Positions 1 to 5,744 of a DNA stretch of 6,051 nt are shown here, piece by piece. The translations under genes were made by a program, and so were the position numbers. How positions within the stretch are numbered: the stretch's first letter is position 1; each line of letters starts with the position of its first letter. The notes beneath the pieces were generated by a model, which did not search any database, was not told the origin of the DNA, and worked only from the letters and a program-made list of their open reading frames with translations. Source of the DNA: Planctomycetales bacterium (GTDB lineage Bacteria; Planctomycetota; Planctomycetia; Pirellulales; Thermoguttaceae); contig SKJM01000184.1 of the NCBI GenBank assembly GCA_007122045.1, positions 1 to 6,051 on the forward strand, in the 5' to 3' direction.

Positions 1-13
1 GCACCTGGAAGCC

Positions 14-1471
14 GTGAGCCCAAGAGTTTCCATCTTCTGGCTCCTGCTGGCCGCCGCCGCCCTCGTTCGCATTGGCGTGTTGGCGGCCGTGCCGGACGCG
101 CTGGCGGCCGATCCGGACGGCTACCGCGAACTGGCGGAAAACGTGGTGGAACATGGCGTCTTCGGGCATGGCCGCGTTCCGACGGCATACCGCCCTCCCG
201 CGTATCCGCTGCTGCTGGTTCCGTTTGTGAGTGCGGGCGCAGGCGCACCCGTGGCCATGGGCGCGTTGCACGTGGCGCTCGGACTGGCGACGGTGGGGCT
301 TACCTTTGCGCTGGCACGCCGGGCCGGCATGCGCGACGTGCCGGCCGCCTTGGCTGGCGGACTCGTCGCGCTCGACCCCATCCTGCTGGCACAGTCGACC
401 CTGGTGATGAGTGAGACCCTGGCCGCGTTGCTGGTTGTGTTGGGCATTTACCTGGCCCTTCCGTTCCTTGGGCCAAATGTAGTAGGCACACGCCGTGTGC
501 CGTCCCTATCAAGAAAACCACCCGCCTCCGAAACCAGAACACTCATTTCCCGCTTCGAGCGATGGACGCGCCGCCCCGGTGGCGCCGCACTCACCGGCGC
601 CGCCTGGGGCGCCGCGGTGCTGTGCCGGCCCGCATTGCTGGCCTTCGCCATCCCGGCGGCCGTGGTTCTGCCGTGGCTCACGGGGCGGGTGGGGGGCGGA
701 TTGCCGGCAGGACGCGGGCGGGAAGTAGTGCGAACCTGCGGCGCCATGCTTGCCGGACTGATCGTGGTCATCAGCCCGTGGATCGTACGCAACCACCTGG
801 TCATCGGCCGCCCCACGCCCGCCACGACGCACGGCGGTTACACGCTCTTGTTGGGCAACAACCCGTTCTTCTACCACCACCTGCGCACCGGCCGTTGGTT
901 CCACGCATGGCGCGCCGAGCCGTTCCACGTTTGGTGGCGCCGGGAACTGCGGGCCGACGATTTGATCGAGCCGGCCGCCCATTCGATCGAGCACGCTCAC
1001 AACATGATCGAGCCGCCCGCCATCCATGACGACGCCGCGCCGCCGCTGCGGTTCCGCTCACCGGAGGCCGAATTGCAGGCCGACGCCCTGGCGTACCGCC
1101 ACGCCTTCGCCTCCATGCTCCGGCAGCCGGGCATGTTCGCGTGGTCGTGCCTGGTGCGGGCGGGCCGCTTCTGGTCGCCGGTACCCTTCCAAGTATCGCC
1201 CGAGGAGAGCCCCCTGCGCCGCGCCGCCCGCCGGGGCGTGGCCGCGTGGTATGTGGTCGTCGTTTCGCTGGCGGCGATGGGGTTGCGCTGCGCGTCTTCC
1301 ACACGCCGCGCCCGTCGCAACGTATTGCTTTGCAGCCTGCTGCTGGCGGCCACCCTCACGGCCGTACACACGTTCTATTGGTCGAACCTTCGCATGCGCG
1401 CCCCCCTGATGCCGCTGGTAGCCCTCGCCGCGGCCGAAGGAGCAACGAGCCTGCGGCGGCGCGGGCATTGA
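14..1471 (+). CDS. GT-C fold membrane glycosyltransferase (family 39 / ArnT-PMT-like)
   Basis: This is probably an integral membrane glycosyltransferase that moves a sugar from a polyprenyl-phosphate donor to an extracytoplasmic acceptor. The 485-residue protein opens with a transmembrane helix (about 6-26). An acidic loop follows, with DPDGY at 33-37, in the position of the catalytic Asp of GT-C enzymes. Next comes a TAYRPPAYPLLL block (58-68), typical of the ArnT/PMT_2 group. Further hydrophobic helices lie at about 79-101, 111-150, 192-222, 243-258, 409-424 and 437-452. The end carries an RMRAPLMPL motif (460-468), like the RxRxP signature near the last helix of this family. The start is GTG; the frame is open to the window edge, so an upstream start is possible, and only a weak GGAA precedes it. 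Residues 154-180 interrupt the hydrophobic core with charged sequence and AT-richer codons over a palindrome. Donor and acceptor cannot be read from sequence. The gene converges on the oxidase-like gene downstream. Confidence 0.8.
   Translation: MSPRVSIFWLLLAAAALVRIGVLAAVPDALAADPDGYRELAENVVEHGVFGHGRVPTAYRPPAYPLLLVPFVSAGAGAPVAMGALHVALGLATVGLTFALARRAGMRDVPAALAGGLVALDPILLAQSTLVMSETLAALLVVLGIYLALPFLGPNVVGTRRVPSLSRKPPASETRTLISRFERWTRRPGGAALTGAAWGAAVLCRPALLAFAIPAAVVLPWLTGRVGGGLPAGRGREVVRTCGAMLAGLIVVISPWIVRNHLVIGRPTPATTHGGYTLLLGNNPFFYHHLRTGRWFHAWRAEPFHVWWRRELRADDLIEPAAHSIEHAHNMIEPPAIHDDAAPPLRFRSPEAELQADALAYRHAFASMLRQPGMFAWSCLVRAGRFWSPVPFQVSPEESPLRRAARRGVAAWYVVVVSLAAMGLRCASSTRRARRNVLLCSLLLAATLTAVHTFYWSNLRMRAPLMPLVALAAAEGATSLRRRGH
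485..501. repeat. Perfect 8-bp palindrome (REP-like) inside the glycosyltransferase gene
   Basis: GGCACACG (485-492) and CGTGTGCC (494-501) are perfect inverted repeats around one central C. The palindrome lies in a stretch (about 473-553) whose codons (GTA, CTA, TCA, AGA, AAA, CCA, ACA) differ from the strongly GC-ending codons on either side. The reading frame stays open through it. I infer an in-frame inserted or captured REP-like unit; I have no second copy in the window to confirm that it is a dispersed repeat. Confidence 0.5.
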
Positions 1472-1726
1472 CGCGGCACCAGCGAAAGGGGCTAAGCAAC
1501 ATTGGCGTCGATGTCTAAACCAAAAGTTTCCGCGAAAATCGAGCCTGACTCTTTGTGGGGCAAGCCTGGGTGGATGGTTCCGGCCGCGTGGTATGTGCGC
1601 ATCCACCGTAGCGTGGCGTGGGCTTTGACTCCAGAGTTCCGTCCGTTGGGTGGGCTTGGACTTCCTCTTGGGCATGAGCATTGCCTCCTTCACCACAGAC
1701 ATGCCACTTGTAAGTCTTGCACTGTT
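1472..1726. other. Convergent intergenic stretch with no confident gene
   Basis: This lies between the 3' ends of the glycosyltransferase and the oxidase-like gene. It is visibly less GC-rich than its neighbours. I see no strong hairpin followed by a T-run that would mark a terminator. It holds an 8-bp inverted repeat GGTGGATG/CATCCACC (1569-1576 and 1600-1607) and a second copy of a 16-bp word also found at 1240-1255. A 65-codon open frame on the minus strand (1689 down to a stop at 1492) has no good start or ribosome site and mixed third-position bases. It may be a gene remnant or chance. Confidence 0.5.
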
Positions 1727-2113
1727 CTATCCCGTCCCGACCAGCGGTCGAACCCCATCCACGCGGAAGTGAACGAGGAACCGGGGCTCATCGTCCTCGC
1801 ACACCTCGGGCATGGAGCGCCGCCGCAGGGCCCGGATCTTCTCGGGGTCGGTCTCTTCCCGCAGCCGGGTCAGCGACAGCCGCTTGCCCGCGTACTCCGG
1901 GCCTTCCTCGATGAACAAATAGGCCGCGTGGGGATTGGCCTGCACGTTGGCGTGCGAGAGCCGGTCGGCCATGATGACGGCCAGAGTGCCGTCGTCGTCG
2001 GGGTCGAGGAAGTGCGGGCGTGCGTAAACCGCCGCGTTCACCCTGCCGTCGGCGTCGGCCGTGGCCAAAACGCCCACGCCCCGGGTGTTCTCGAAATACT
2101 CGCTCAGTTTCAT
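1727..2113 (-). CDS. Pyridoxamine 5'-phosphate oxidase-like FMN-binding protein
   Basis: This is a small cytosolic split-barrel flavoprotein of the PPOX superfamily. Its members bind FMN or a related cofactor and reduce or oxidise small molecules; the true substrate is unknown. The 128-residue length fits single-domain members. The N-terminal strand pair GVGVLATADADGRVNAA (12-28) followed by YARPHF (30-35) is the usual PPOX opening. GTLAVIM (42-48) with the S/H-x-N-x-Q-x-NPHAAYLFIE stretch (53-69) matches the cofactor-binding core, and GKRLSLTRLREETD (76-89) matches the later strands. The ATG start has AAAGGAA at 2118-2124 (read on the minus strand), about 4 bases away, so the start is well supported. 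It lies downstream of the kinase on the same strand, with a 212-bp gap that holds an inverted-repeat element, so a shared transcript is uncertain. There is no signal peptide. It is not true PdxH, which is longer. Confidence 0.85.
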   Translation of the reverse strand: MKLSEYFENTRGVGVLATADADGRVNAAVYARPHFLDPDDDGTLAVIMADRLSHANVQANPHAAYLFIEEGPEYAGKRLSLTRLREETDPEKIRALRRRSMPEVCEDDEPRFLVHFRVDGVRPLVGTG

Positions 2114-2195
2114 GATGTTCCTTTCCCGTGTTTAATTCCATGGATGGGGCGATGGATAAACATTCGCCGAAACCGGTTCCATTCGTGGCTCGCCC

Positions 2196-2269
2196 TGTTG
2201 GAGTTCACGCTTTAGCGTGCCTGGTATTGTATCACGCTTGGTTCGCACGCTAAAGCGTGGCCCCCAACA
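2196..2269. repeat. REPIN/BIME-like inverted repeat, 25-nt arms
   Basis: The left arm (2196-2220) and right arm (2245-2269) are inverted copies, 22 of 25 positions matching, around a 24-nt loop. The inner 15 bases of each arm match perfectly. Each arm is itself a palindrome, CACGCT-TT-AGCGTG in the left arm and its complement in the right, so the element is two palindromic half-units in inverted orientation, as in REPIN or BIME elements mobilised by RAYT transposases. It sits in the gap between the kinase and the oxidase-like gene, both read leftward, and as RNA would form a long hairpin able to stall transcription or protect RNA ends. No RAYT gene is in the window. Confidence 0.75.
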
Positions 2270-2325
2270 GCGGTAGTTGCCGCCCGGCCATGACGGGTTC
2301 GGCGAACGTTCACGGTAAAGCCTCC

Positions 2326-3936
2326 TCAGCCGGCGCCTTCCCCAGGCCCATCCGGCTCGCCTTCATCGTGCACAACCACCGGAAGCTCGACGGCTAGGGC
2401 GGTGCCTTCGCCGGGTTTGCTTTGCACACGGCACTTGCCGCCCAGCACCCGCGCGCGCTCCCGAATCCCCCGCAGGCCGTAGCCGGTGTCGGGAATGGCG
2501 TGGGGATCGAAGCCGGTGCCCGAGTCGTGGATTTCAATCCGTACTCGACTGCCACGCTGCCGCAGGCGAATGTGAACCTCCTCGCTTTTGCTGTGCTTGC
2601 GGGCGTTGGACAGCCCTTCCTGCACGATTCGGTAGATGGCGTTCTCCAGAATGGGAGCCAGCCGGTGGAACCTCACCTTGCTATGAAACTCGATGCGTGG
2701 CGCTGAGGCCGTGCTCCACTCGCCCACCAAGTGGGCGATGGCCGCCACGATACCCGATTCGTCGAGAATCGGCGGCCTCACCCCGCTGATCAGCCGCCGG
2801 GCCTCGAGGTGCGCCTGGCGCAGCAGGGTCATCCCGGCGTGGAAAGCGTCGGCCGCCTGCTGGGGCTCGCTGCCGCGCAGGTGCTCGAACGTCTGGAACT
2901 GCATAACGGCGCCCGCCAGGTGCTGAGCCAGTCCGTCATGAATATCGTAGGCGATCAGTTGCCGCTCGTGGTCGCTCGCCCGCAACATGTGTTTCAGGGT
3001 GCGCCGCTCCTGCCGCAAGGCCTCGTTCGCCCGCTTGCGCTCGGTGATGTCGCGGAAGAAACCGGCCACACACGGTCGGCCGTTGTAGGTGACCGCGTGG
3101 CTGGCGATGTCTGCGTGCAGCATGCCGCCGTCCTTCCGGATCACCCGCCATACGGCGTGGCCTGGACTCCGCCCCTCCGCCCGTGCTCGAAGGCGTTCCA
3201 CGATGGCGGGCATCGCCTCGGCGGGGTGGATGTCTGCAAGCGACATCGAAAGCAGCTCGGCCTCCGGGTACCCGAGCATCCGGCAGATCGAGGGGTTCGC
3301 CCTCACAATACGCCGGGTTTTGAGATCCACAATCAGCAGGCCGTCGAACATGCCATCGTAGATGGCTTGAAGCTGTTCATTGGCCTTGCTCAACTCGGCG
3401 GTACGATCCTTGACTTTCGCTTCCAGCTCATCGCGGGCCTGCTGCAACACTTCCTCCGCCCCCTTCTGGACGGTGATGTTCCGCGAGACAGTCATCACCG
3501 AGGTCACCTGCCCCCTGGCGTCGTGGAGGGGGATCAGGTGCACGTTGAGCCACACGACCTCGGGCCCGAACTGGAAGCGTTCATCCTCCTGGAATGCTTC
3601 GCCCGTCCGGCAGACCCGCTCGATGCGTTCGACGTGCTTGGCGGCCACCGGCGGCGGGAAGAGGTCCTGCTGGCGCTTGCCGACAATCTCGTCGGGGGAC
3701 AACCCGATCTGCAGTGCGGCGGCTCGATTGGCGTATCGCAGCGTGCCGCTGGGGTCCGTGACGGCGATGATGTCGTCGGTCGACTCGGCCAGGAGGCGGT
3801 AGCGGGCTTCGCTTTCGGCCAGCGCGGCTTCCGCGTGCTGGTTTCGCTCGAGTTGGGCTTCCGCTTCCGCAAGCCGGCGCTGCAGGGCAGCGAGTTCCCG
3901 GAGCAGTTCTTCTGGTGTCCTGTCTTGATCGTTCAT
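2326..3936 (-). CDS. Cytosolic PAS-PAS sensor histidine kinase (HisKA_3, NarL/DesK type)
   Basis: This is a two-component sensor kinase that autophosphorylates on histidine and should pass phosphate to a LuxR/NarL-type response regulator, none of which is in the window. The 536 residues run as follows: N-terminal coiled coil (about 8-45), PAS 1 with its C-terminal PAC part (about 45-156), a second coiled coil (158-190), PAS 2 (about 190-300, ending FFRDITERK), HisKA_3 dimerisation domain (about 310-395) and HATPase_c (about 428-520). The phospho-acceptor is His333 in YDIHDGLAQHL. The N-box has Glu440 and Asn444 (IVQEGLSNARKH), the G1 box is DSGTGF (471-476) and the G2 box GYGLRGIRERA (485-495). 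All key residues are present. I see no membrane segment, so it should sense an internal signal; no cofactor can be named. ATG 3936 is the only usable start after an in-frame stop at 3994-3996, and no Shine-Dalgarno precedes it. The Gly/Glu/Pro tail (524-536) is likely disordered. Confidence 0.93.
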   Translation of the reverse strand: MNDQDRTPEELLRELAALQRRLAEAEAQLERNQHAEAALAESEARYRLLAESTDDIIAVTDPSGTLRYANRAAALQIGLSPDEIVGKRQQDLFPPPVAAKHVERIERVCRTGEAFQEDERFQFGPEVVWLNVHLIPLHDARGQVTSVMTVSRNITVQKGAEEVLQQARDELEAKVKDRTAELSKANEQLQAIYDGMFDGLLIVDLKTRRIVRANPSICRMLGYPEAELLSMSLADIHPAEAMPAIVERLRARAEGRSPGHAVWRVIRKDGGMLHADIASHAVTYNGRPCVAGFFRDITERKRANEALRQERRTLKHMLRASDHERQLIAYDIHDGLAQHLAGAVMQFQTFEHLRGSEPQQAADAFHAGMTLLRQAHLEARRLISGVRPPILDESGIVAAIAHLVGEWSTASAPRIEFHSKVRFHRLAPILENAIYRIVQEGLSNARKHSKSEEVHIRLRQRGSRVRIEIHDSGTGFDPHAIPDTGYGLRGIRERARVLGGKCRVQSKPGEGTALAVELPVVVHDEGEPDGPGEGAG

Positions 3937-3980
3937 GCGGAACGTTTCGCGGAAGTTGTCGTCGCTGGGGCAAGAGTGAA

Positions 3981-3999
3981 GGGTAGTCGTATTCTACCC
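3981..3999. promoter_or_regulatory. Hairpin upstream of the histidine kinase
   Basis: GGGTAG (3981-3986) and CTACCC (3994-3999) form a perfect 6-bp inverted repeat around 7 bases, 45 bases upstream of the kinase start. Read on the minus strand it contains TAGAAT, which could be a -10 box, but I see no matching -35 hexamer. It could be an operator or a leader hairpin for the kinase; the role is inferred. Confidence 0.35.
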
Positions 4000-4029
4000 A
4001 ATGTCGTCATCCTCCGCGAGGGGCGCCGG

Positions 4030-4118
4030 GCGATTTAATCGCGATTTCCATGAGGGGGCTCCTCGCAAGCGACGAGCCCCGCCTTTGGGTGGAGCGGTGT
4101 GGCTCCACTTCGCCCTCA
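4030..4118. repeat. Composite palindromic element with nested hairpins
   Basis: Several inverted repeats are packed together. GCGATT-T-AATCGC is at 4030-4042. A 12-bp stem with one mismatch is at 4055-4066/4069-4080 (GGGGCTC...GAGCCCC). A perfect 7-bp stem GTGGAGC/GCTCCAC is at 4089-4095/4102-4108. An outer 6-bp stem TGAGGG (4051-4056)/CCCTCA (4113-4118) encloses the two hairpins, so the RNA or single strand could fold as a three-way junction (the outer and first inner stems share two G residues, so one must give way by a base or two). It lies in the divergent gap between the kinase and the Gfo/Idh gene. It may be a dispersed intergenic repeat or a structured regulatory site; no coding signal covers it. 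Confidence 0.5.
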
Positions 4119-4143
4119 GCATCGTTTCTTCCGAACCGGGCTT

Positions 4144-4190
4144 GCATGCCGGCCCGATCGAACCGGCGGCCGGCGCCCCCGGGCCGATGC
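4144..4190. other. Imperfect hairpin just upstream of the promoter
   Basis: GCAT-CGGCCCG (4144-4147, then 4150-4156 after a 2-base bulge) pairs with CGGGCCG-ATGC (4180-4190), giving 11 pairs around a very GC-rich loop. It ends 7 bases before the predicted -35 box. It could be a protein-binding site or another palindromic repeat; chance is possible in such GC-rich sequence. Confidence 0.3.
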
Positions 4191-4197
4191 GAGGCGT

Positions 4198-4227
4198 TTG
4201 ACCCGCCACAACCGCTTGTGGTAGACT
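4198..4227 (+). promoter_or_regulatory. Sigma70-type promoter with an operator-like palindrome in the spacer
   Basis: The -35 box is TTGACC (4198-4203) and the -10 box is TAGACT (4222-4227), with an 18-bp spacer. A TG one base before the -10 box (4219-4220) makes an extended -10. Transcription would start near 4234, leaving a leader of about 60 bases before the Gfo/Idh ATG. The spacer contains a perfect inverted repeat CCACAA (4206-4211) - CCGC - TTGTGG (4216-4221), placed exactly between the two boxes, where a bound repressor would block RNA polymerase. The boxes are seen directly; the operator role is inferred. Confidence 0.6.
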
Positions 4228-4281
4228 CGCATCCGTTCCGGTAGCCGGTCTGCCGGTGCCGACGACGCATGCCCGCCGTAT

Positions 4282-4287
4282 AGGAGG
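4282..4287 (+). promoter_or_regulatory. Strong ribosome binding site of the Gfo/Idh gene
   Basis: A full AGGAGG lies 8 bases before ATG 4296. It fixes that start, which also places the Tat motif at the very N-terminus. Confidence 0.9.
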
Positions 4288-4295
4288 TAACAACC

Positions 4296-5579
4296 ATGCA
4301 GCGATCGTTCAATCGTCGTACGTTTCTCGGGTCGACCGCGGCAAGCGGTCTGGCCTTGGGGCTTTCGCGCCGCACGTGGGCCGCCGAGGACGGCCCCGGC
4401 CGGCGGCTCCGTCTTGGGGTGATGGGGCTGAGCCGGGGGGCGTCGCTCGCCCGGCAGTTCGCCCGGCGGCCCGGCGTCGAGGTGGCCTACGTGTGCGACG
4501 TGGACCGCAACCGTACGCGGCAGGCCGTCGCGTCCATCGAGGAGATTGCCGAGAAGGCGCCGCAAGGAGTGACCGACTTCCGCCGCATCCTCGACGACCG
4601 CGACGTCGACGCGCTGGTCGTCGCTACGACGAACCACTGGCACGCCCCGGCCACGATCCTGGCCTGCGCGGCGGGCAAGCACGTTTACGTGGAAAAGCCC
4701 GGCAGCCACAACCCCCGCGAGGCCGAACTGATGGTGGCCGCGGCCCGCAAGCACGACCGCAAGGTCCAGATGGGTGTGCAGCGCCGCAGTTGGCCGGTGC
4801 TTCAGGAGGCCGCCCAGCGTCTCCGCGAAGGGGTCGTCGGCGAGGTCCGTCTCGTCCGGGGATGGTACAACAACCTGCGGGGGCCCATCGGGCCCGTCCG
4901 GCCGGCCGAGGTCCCCGAATGGCTCGACTGGGACCTGTGGCAGGGGCCTGCCGCCCGGGTGCCGTATCGGAGCAACATCGTCCATTACAACTGGCACTGG
5001 TTCTGGCACTGGGGCAACGGCGAGATCGGCAACAACGGCGTCCACGCGCTCGACCTGTGCCTGTGGGGCGTGGAGACGTCGCCGCACCCGCGGCAGGTGA
5101 CCTCGGGCGGCGGCCTGTACTTCATCGACGACGACCGCGAGACACCCGACAGCCAGGTCGTCACGTTCGACTACGGCGACCGGATGGTCACCTGGGAGGG
5201 CCGCAGTGCTCACCTTCGCGGCCTCGAGGGCCAGCGATTCGGCGCCGCCTTCTACGGCACCGAGGGGACGCTGGTGATGCGCGGCACCGGCTACACCATC
5301 TACGCGATGCGCGACCAGCTTGTCGAAGAGAAGGATGGCAGCGGCGGCGACACGGCCCACCTGGACAATTTCCTGGCCGCCATCCGCGATGATGAGCCCC
5401 TGAATGCGGAAATCGAGAGCGGGCAGCGCGCCGCGATGCTGTGCCACCTGGGCGCCATGGCGCACCGCACGGGCCGCGCCTTGCACTGCGACCCCCAAAC
5501 CGCCCGCATCCTCGACGATGCCGGCGCCATGGCCCTGTGGACCCGCGAGTACGCGCCCGGCTGGGAGCCGGAGGTGTAA
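4296..5579 (+). CDS. Tat-exported Gfo/Idh/MocA family NAD(P)-dependent oxidoreductase
   Basis: This is a secreted or periplasmic dehydrogenase-like enzyme that probably oxidises or isomerises a sugar, inositol or related polyol with a tightly held nicotinamide cofactor. The 427 residues begin with a Tat signal: NRRTFLG (6-12), a short hydrophobic stretch (13-23) and a likely cut after WAA near residue 30. The Rossmann fold follows, with a modified glycine motif LGVMGLSRGAS (40-50) and acidic CDVDRN (67-72) near the cofactor ribose. TNHWHAP (112-118) and the family hallmark EKPGSH (133-138, Lys134) complete the N-terminal domain. The C-terminal domain has GEIGNNGVHALDL (242-254); His250 and Asp253 are in the usual active-site area. 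An unusual Trp/His-rich run NWHWFWHW (232-239) precedes it. GTEGTL (321-326) is also typical. An excellent ribosome site and promoter lie upstream. A second Tat-signalled oxidoreductase follows after 165 bp. The exact substrate is not predictable. Confidence 0.93.
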   Translation: MQRSFNRRTFLGSTAASGLALGLSRRTWAAEDGPGRRLRLGVMGLSRGASLARQFARRPGVEVAYVCDVDRNRTRQAVASIEEIAEKAPQGVTDFRRILDDRDVDALVVATTNHWHAPATILACAAGKHVYVEKPGSHNPREAELMVAAARKHDRKVQMGVQRRSWPVLQEAAQRLREGVVGEVRLVRGWYNNLRGPIGPVRPAEVPEWLDWDLWQGPAARVPYRSNIVHYNWHWFWHWGNGEIGNNGVHALDLCLWGVETSPHPRQVTSGGGLYFIDDDRETPDSQVVTFDYGDRMVTWEGRSAHLRGLEGQRFGAAFYGTEGTLVMRGTGYTIYAMRDQLVEEKDGSGGDTAHLDNFLAAIRDDEPLNAEIESGQRAAMLCHLGAMAHRTGRALHCDPQTARILDDAGAMALWTREYAPGWEPEV

Positions 5580-5580
5580 G

Positions 5581-5650
5581 GCCGATGACGGACGGCCGTT
5601 TTCCGGCAGGGTATGTGCACGTAGGATGGACATTCCTGTCCGTCATCGGC
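5581..5650 (+). other. Alternative 13-bp stem after the Gfo/Idh stop codon
   Basis: Positions 5581-5593 (GCCGATGACGGAC) are perfectly complementary to 5638-5650, with a 44-base loop, starting one base after the stop codon. The 3' strand of this stem overlaps the left arm of the larger inverted repeat (5621-5645), so the two RNA structures exclude each other. This is the layout of an attenuator, or it may be a leftover third half-unit of the repeat. The pairing is seen; the function is inferred. Confidence 0.4.
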
Positions 5651-5693
5651 GCGACGGCCACGAATTGCTGACGGACAGGAATGTCCATCCTAC
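5621..5693. repeat. REPIN/BIME-like perfect 25-bp inverted repeat
   Basis: The left arm (5621-5645) and right arm (5669-5693) are perfect 25-base inverted copies around a 23-base loop. Each arm carries an internal palindrome, GGACA-TTCC-TGTCC, so the element again is two palindromic half-units facing each other. It sits between the Gfo/Idh gene and the aldo/keto reductase gene. As RNA it would form a very stable hairpin that could lower read-through or protect the upstream message. There is no T-run after it, so it is not a classic terminator. The sequence is unrelated to that of the element at 2196-2269. Confidence 0.85.
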
Positions 5694-5730
5694 CTTGTGG
5701 CCACCTACGTTCCACCCTCGTTCACGACTT

Positions 5731-5737
5731 GAAGGAG
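5731..5737 (+). promoter_or_regulatory. Ribosome binding site of the aldo/keto reductase gene
   Basis: GAAGGAG ends 7 bases before ATG 5745. It supports this start, which places a Tat motif at residues 5-10. I see no convincing separate promoter between the repeat and this site. Confidence 0.8.
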
Positions 5738-5744
5738 CCGACCG

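Noticed and set aside
1492..1689. A 65-codon open frame on the minus strand in the gap after the glycosyltransferase, with protein-like composition near its end.
   Set aside because: It has no ribosome site, its only ATG lies well inside, and third positions are not GC-biased like those of the real genes. It could be a remnant, but the evidence does not support a gene call.
1502..2215. A long plus-strand open frame covering the oxidase-like gene.
   Set aside because: Most of it is the antisense of a well-recognised PPOX-like gene, it has no ribosome site at a suitable distance, and its protein has no family pattern.
2196..2269. Possible intrinsic terminator downstream of the kinase.
   Set aside because: The stem is long enough, but no T-run follows it on either strand, and its two-half-unit form fits a repeat element better.
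2731..4038. A 435-codon plus-strand open frame opposite the histidine kinase.
   Set aside because: It is a shadow of the kinase, caused by high GC. The kinase strand carries all family motifs.
4116..5633. A 505-codon minus-strand open frame opposite the Gfo/Idh gene.
   Set aside because: It is the antisense of a gene with a clear promoter, ribosome site, Tat signal and catalytic motifs. No family pattern is seen in the antisense product.
4030..5693. Possible CRISPR array, given several palindromic repeats.
   Set aside because: The repeats are different sequences, widely spaced, not arranged as regular direct repeats with spacers, and there are no cas genes.
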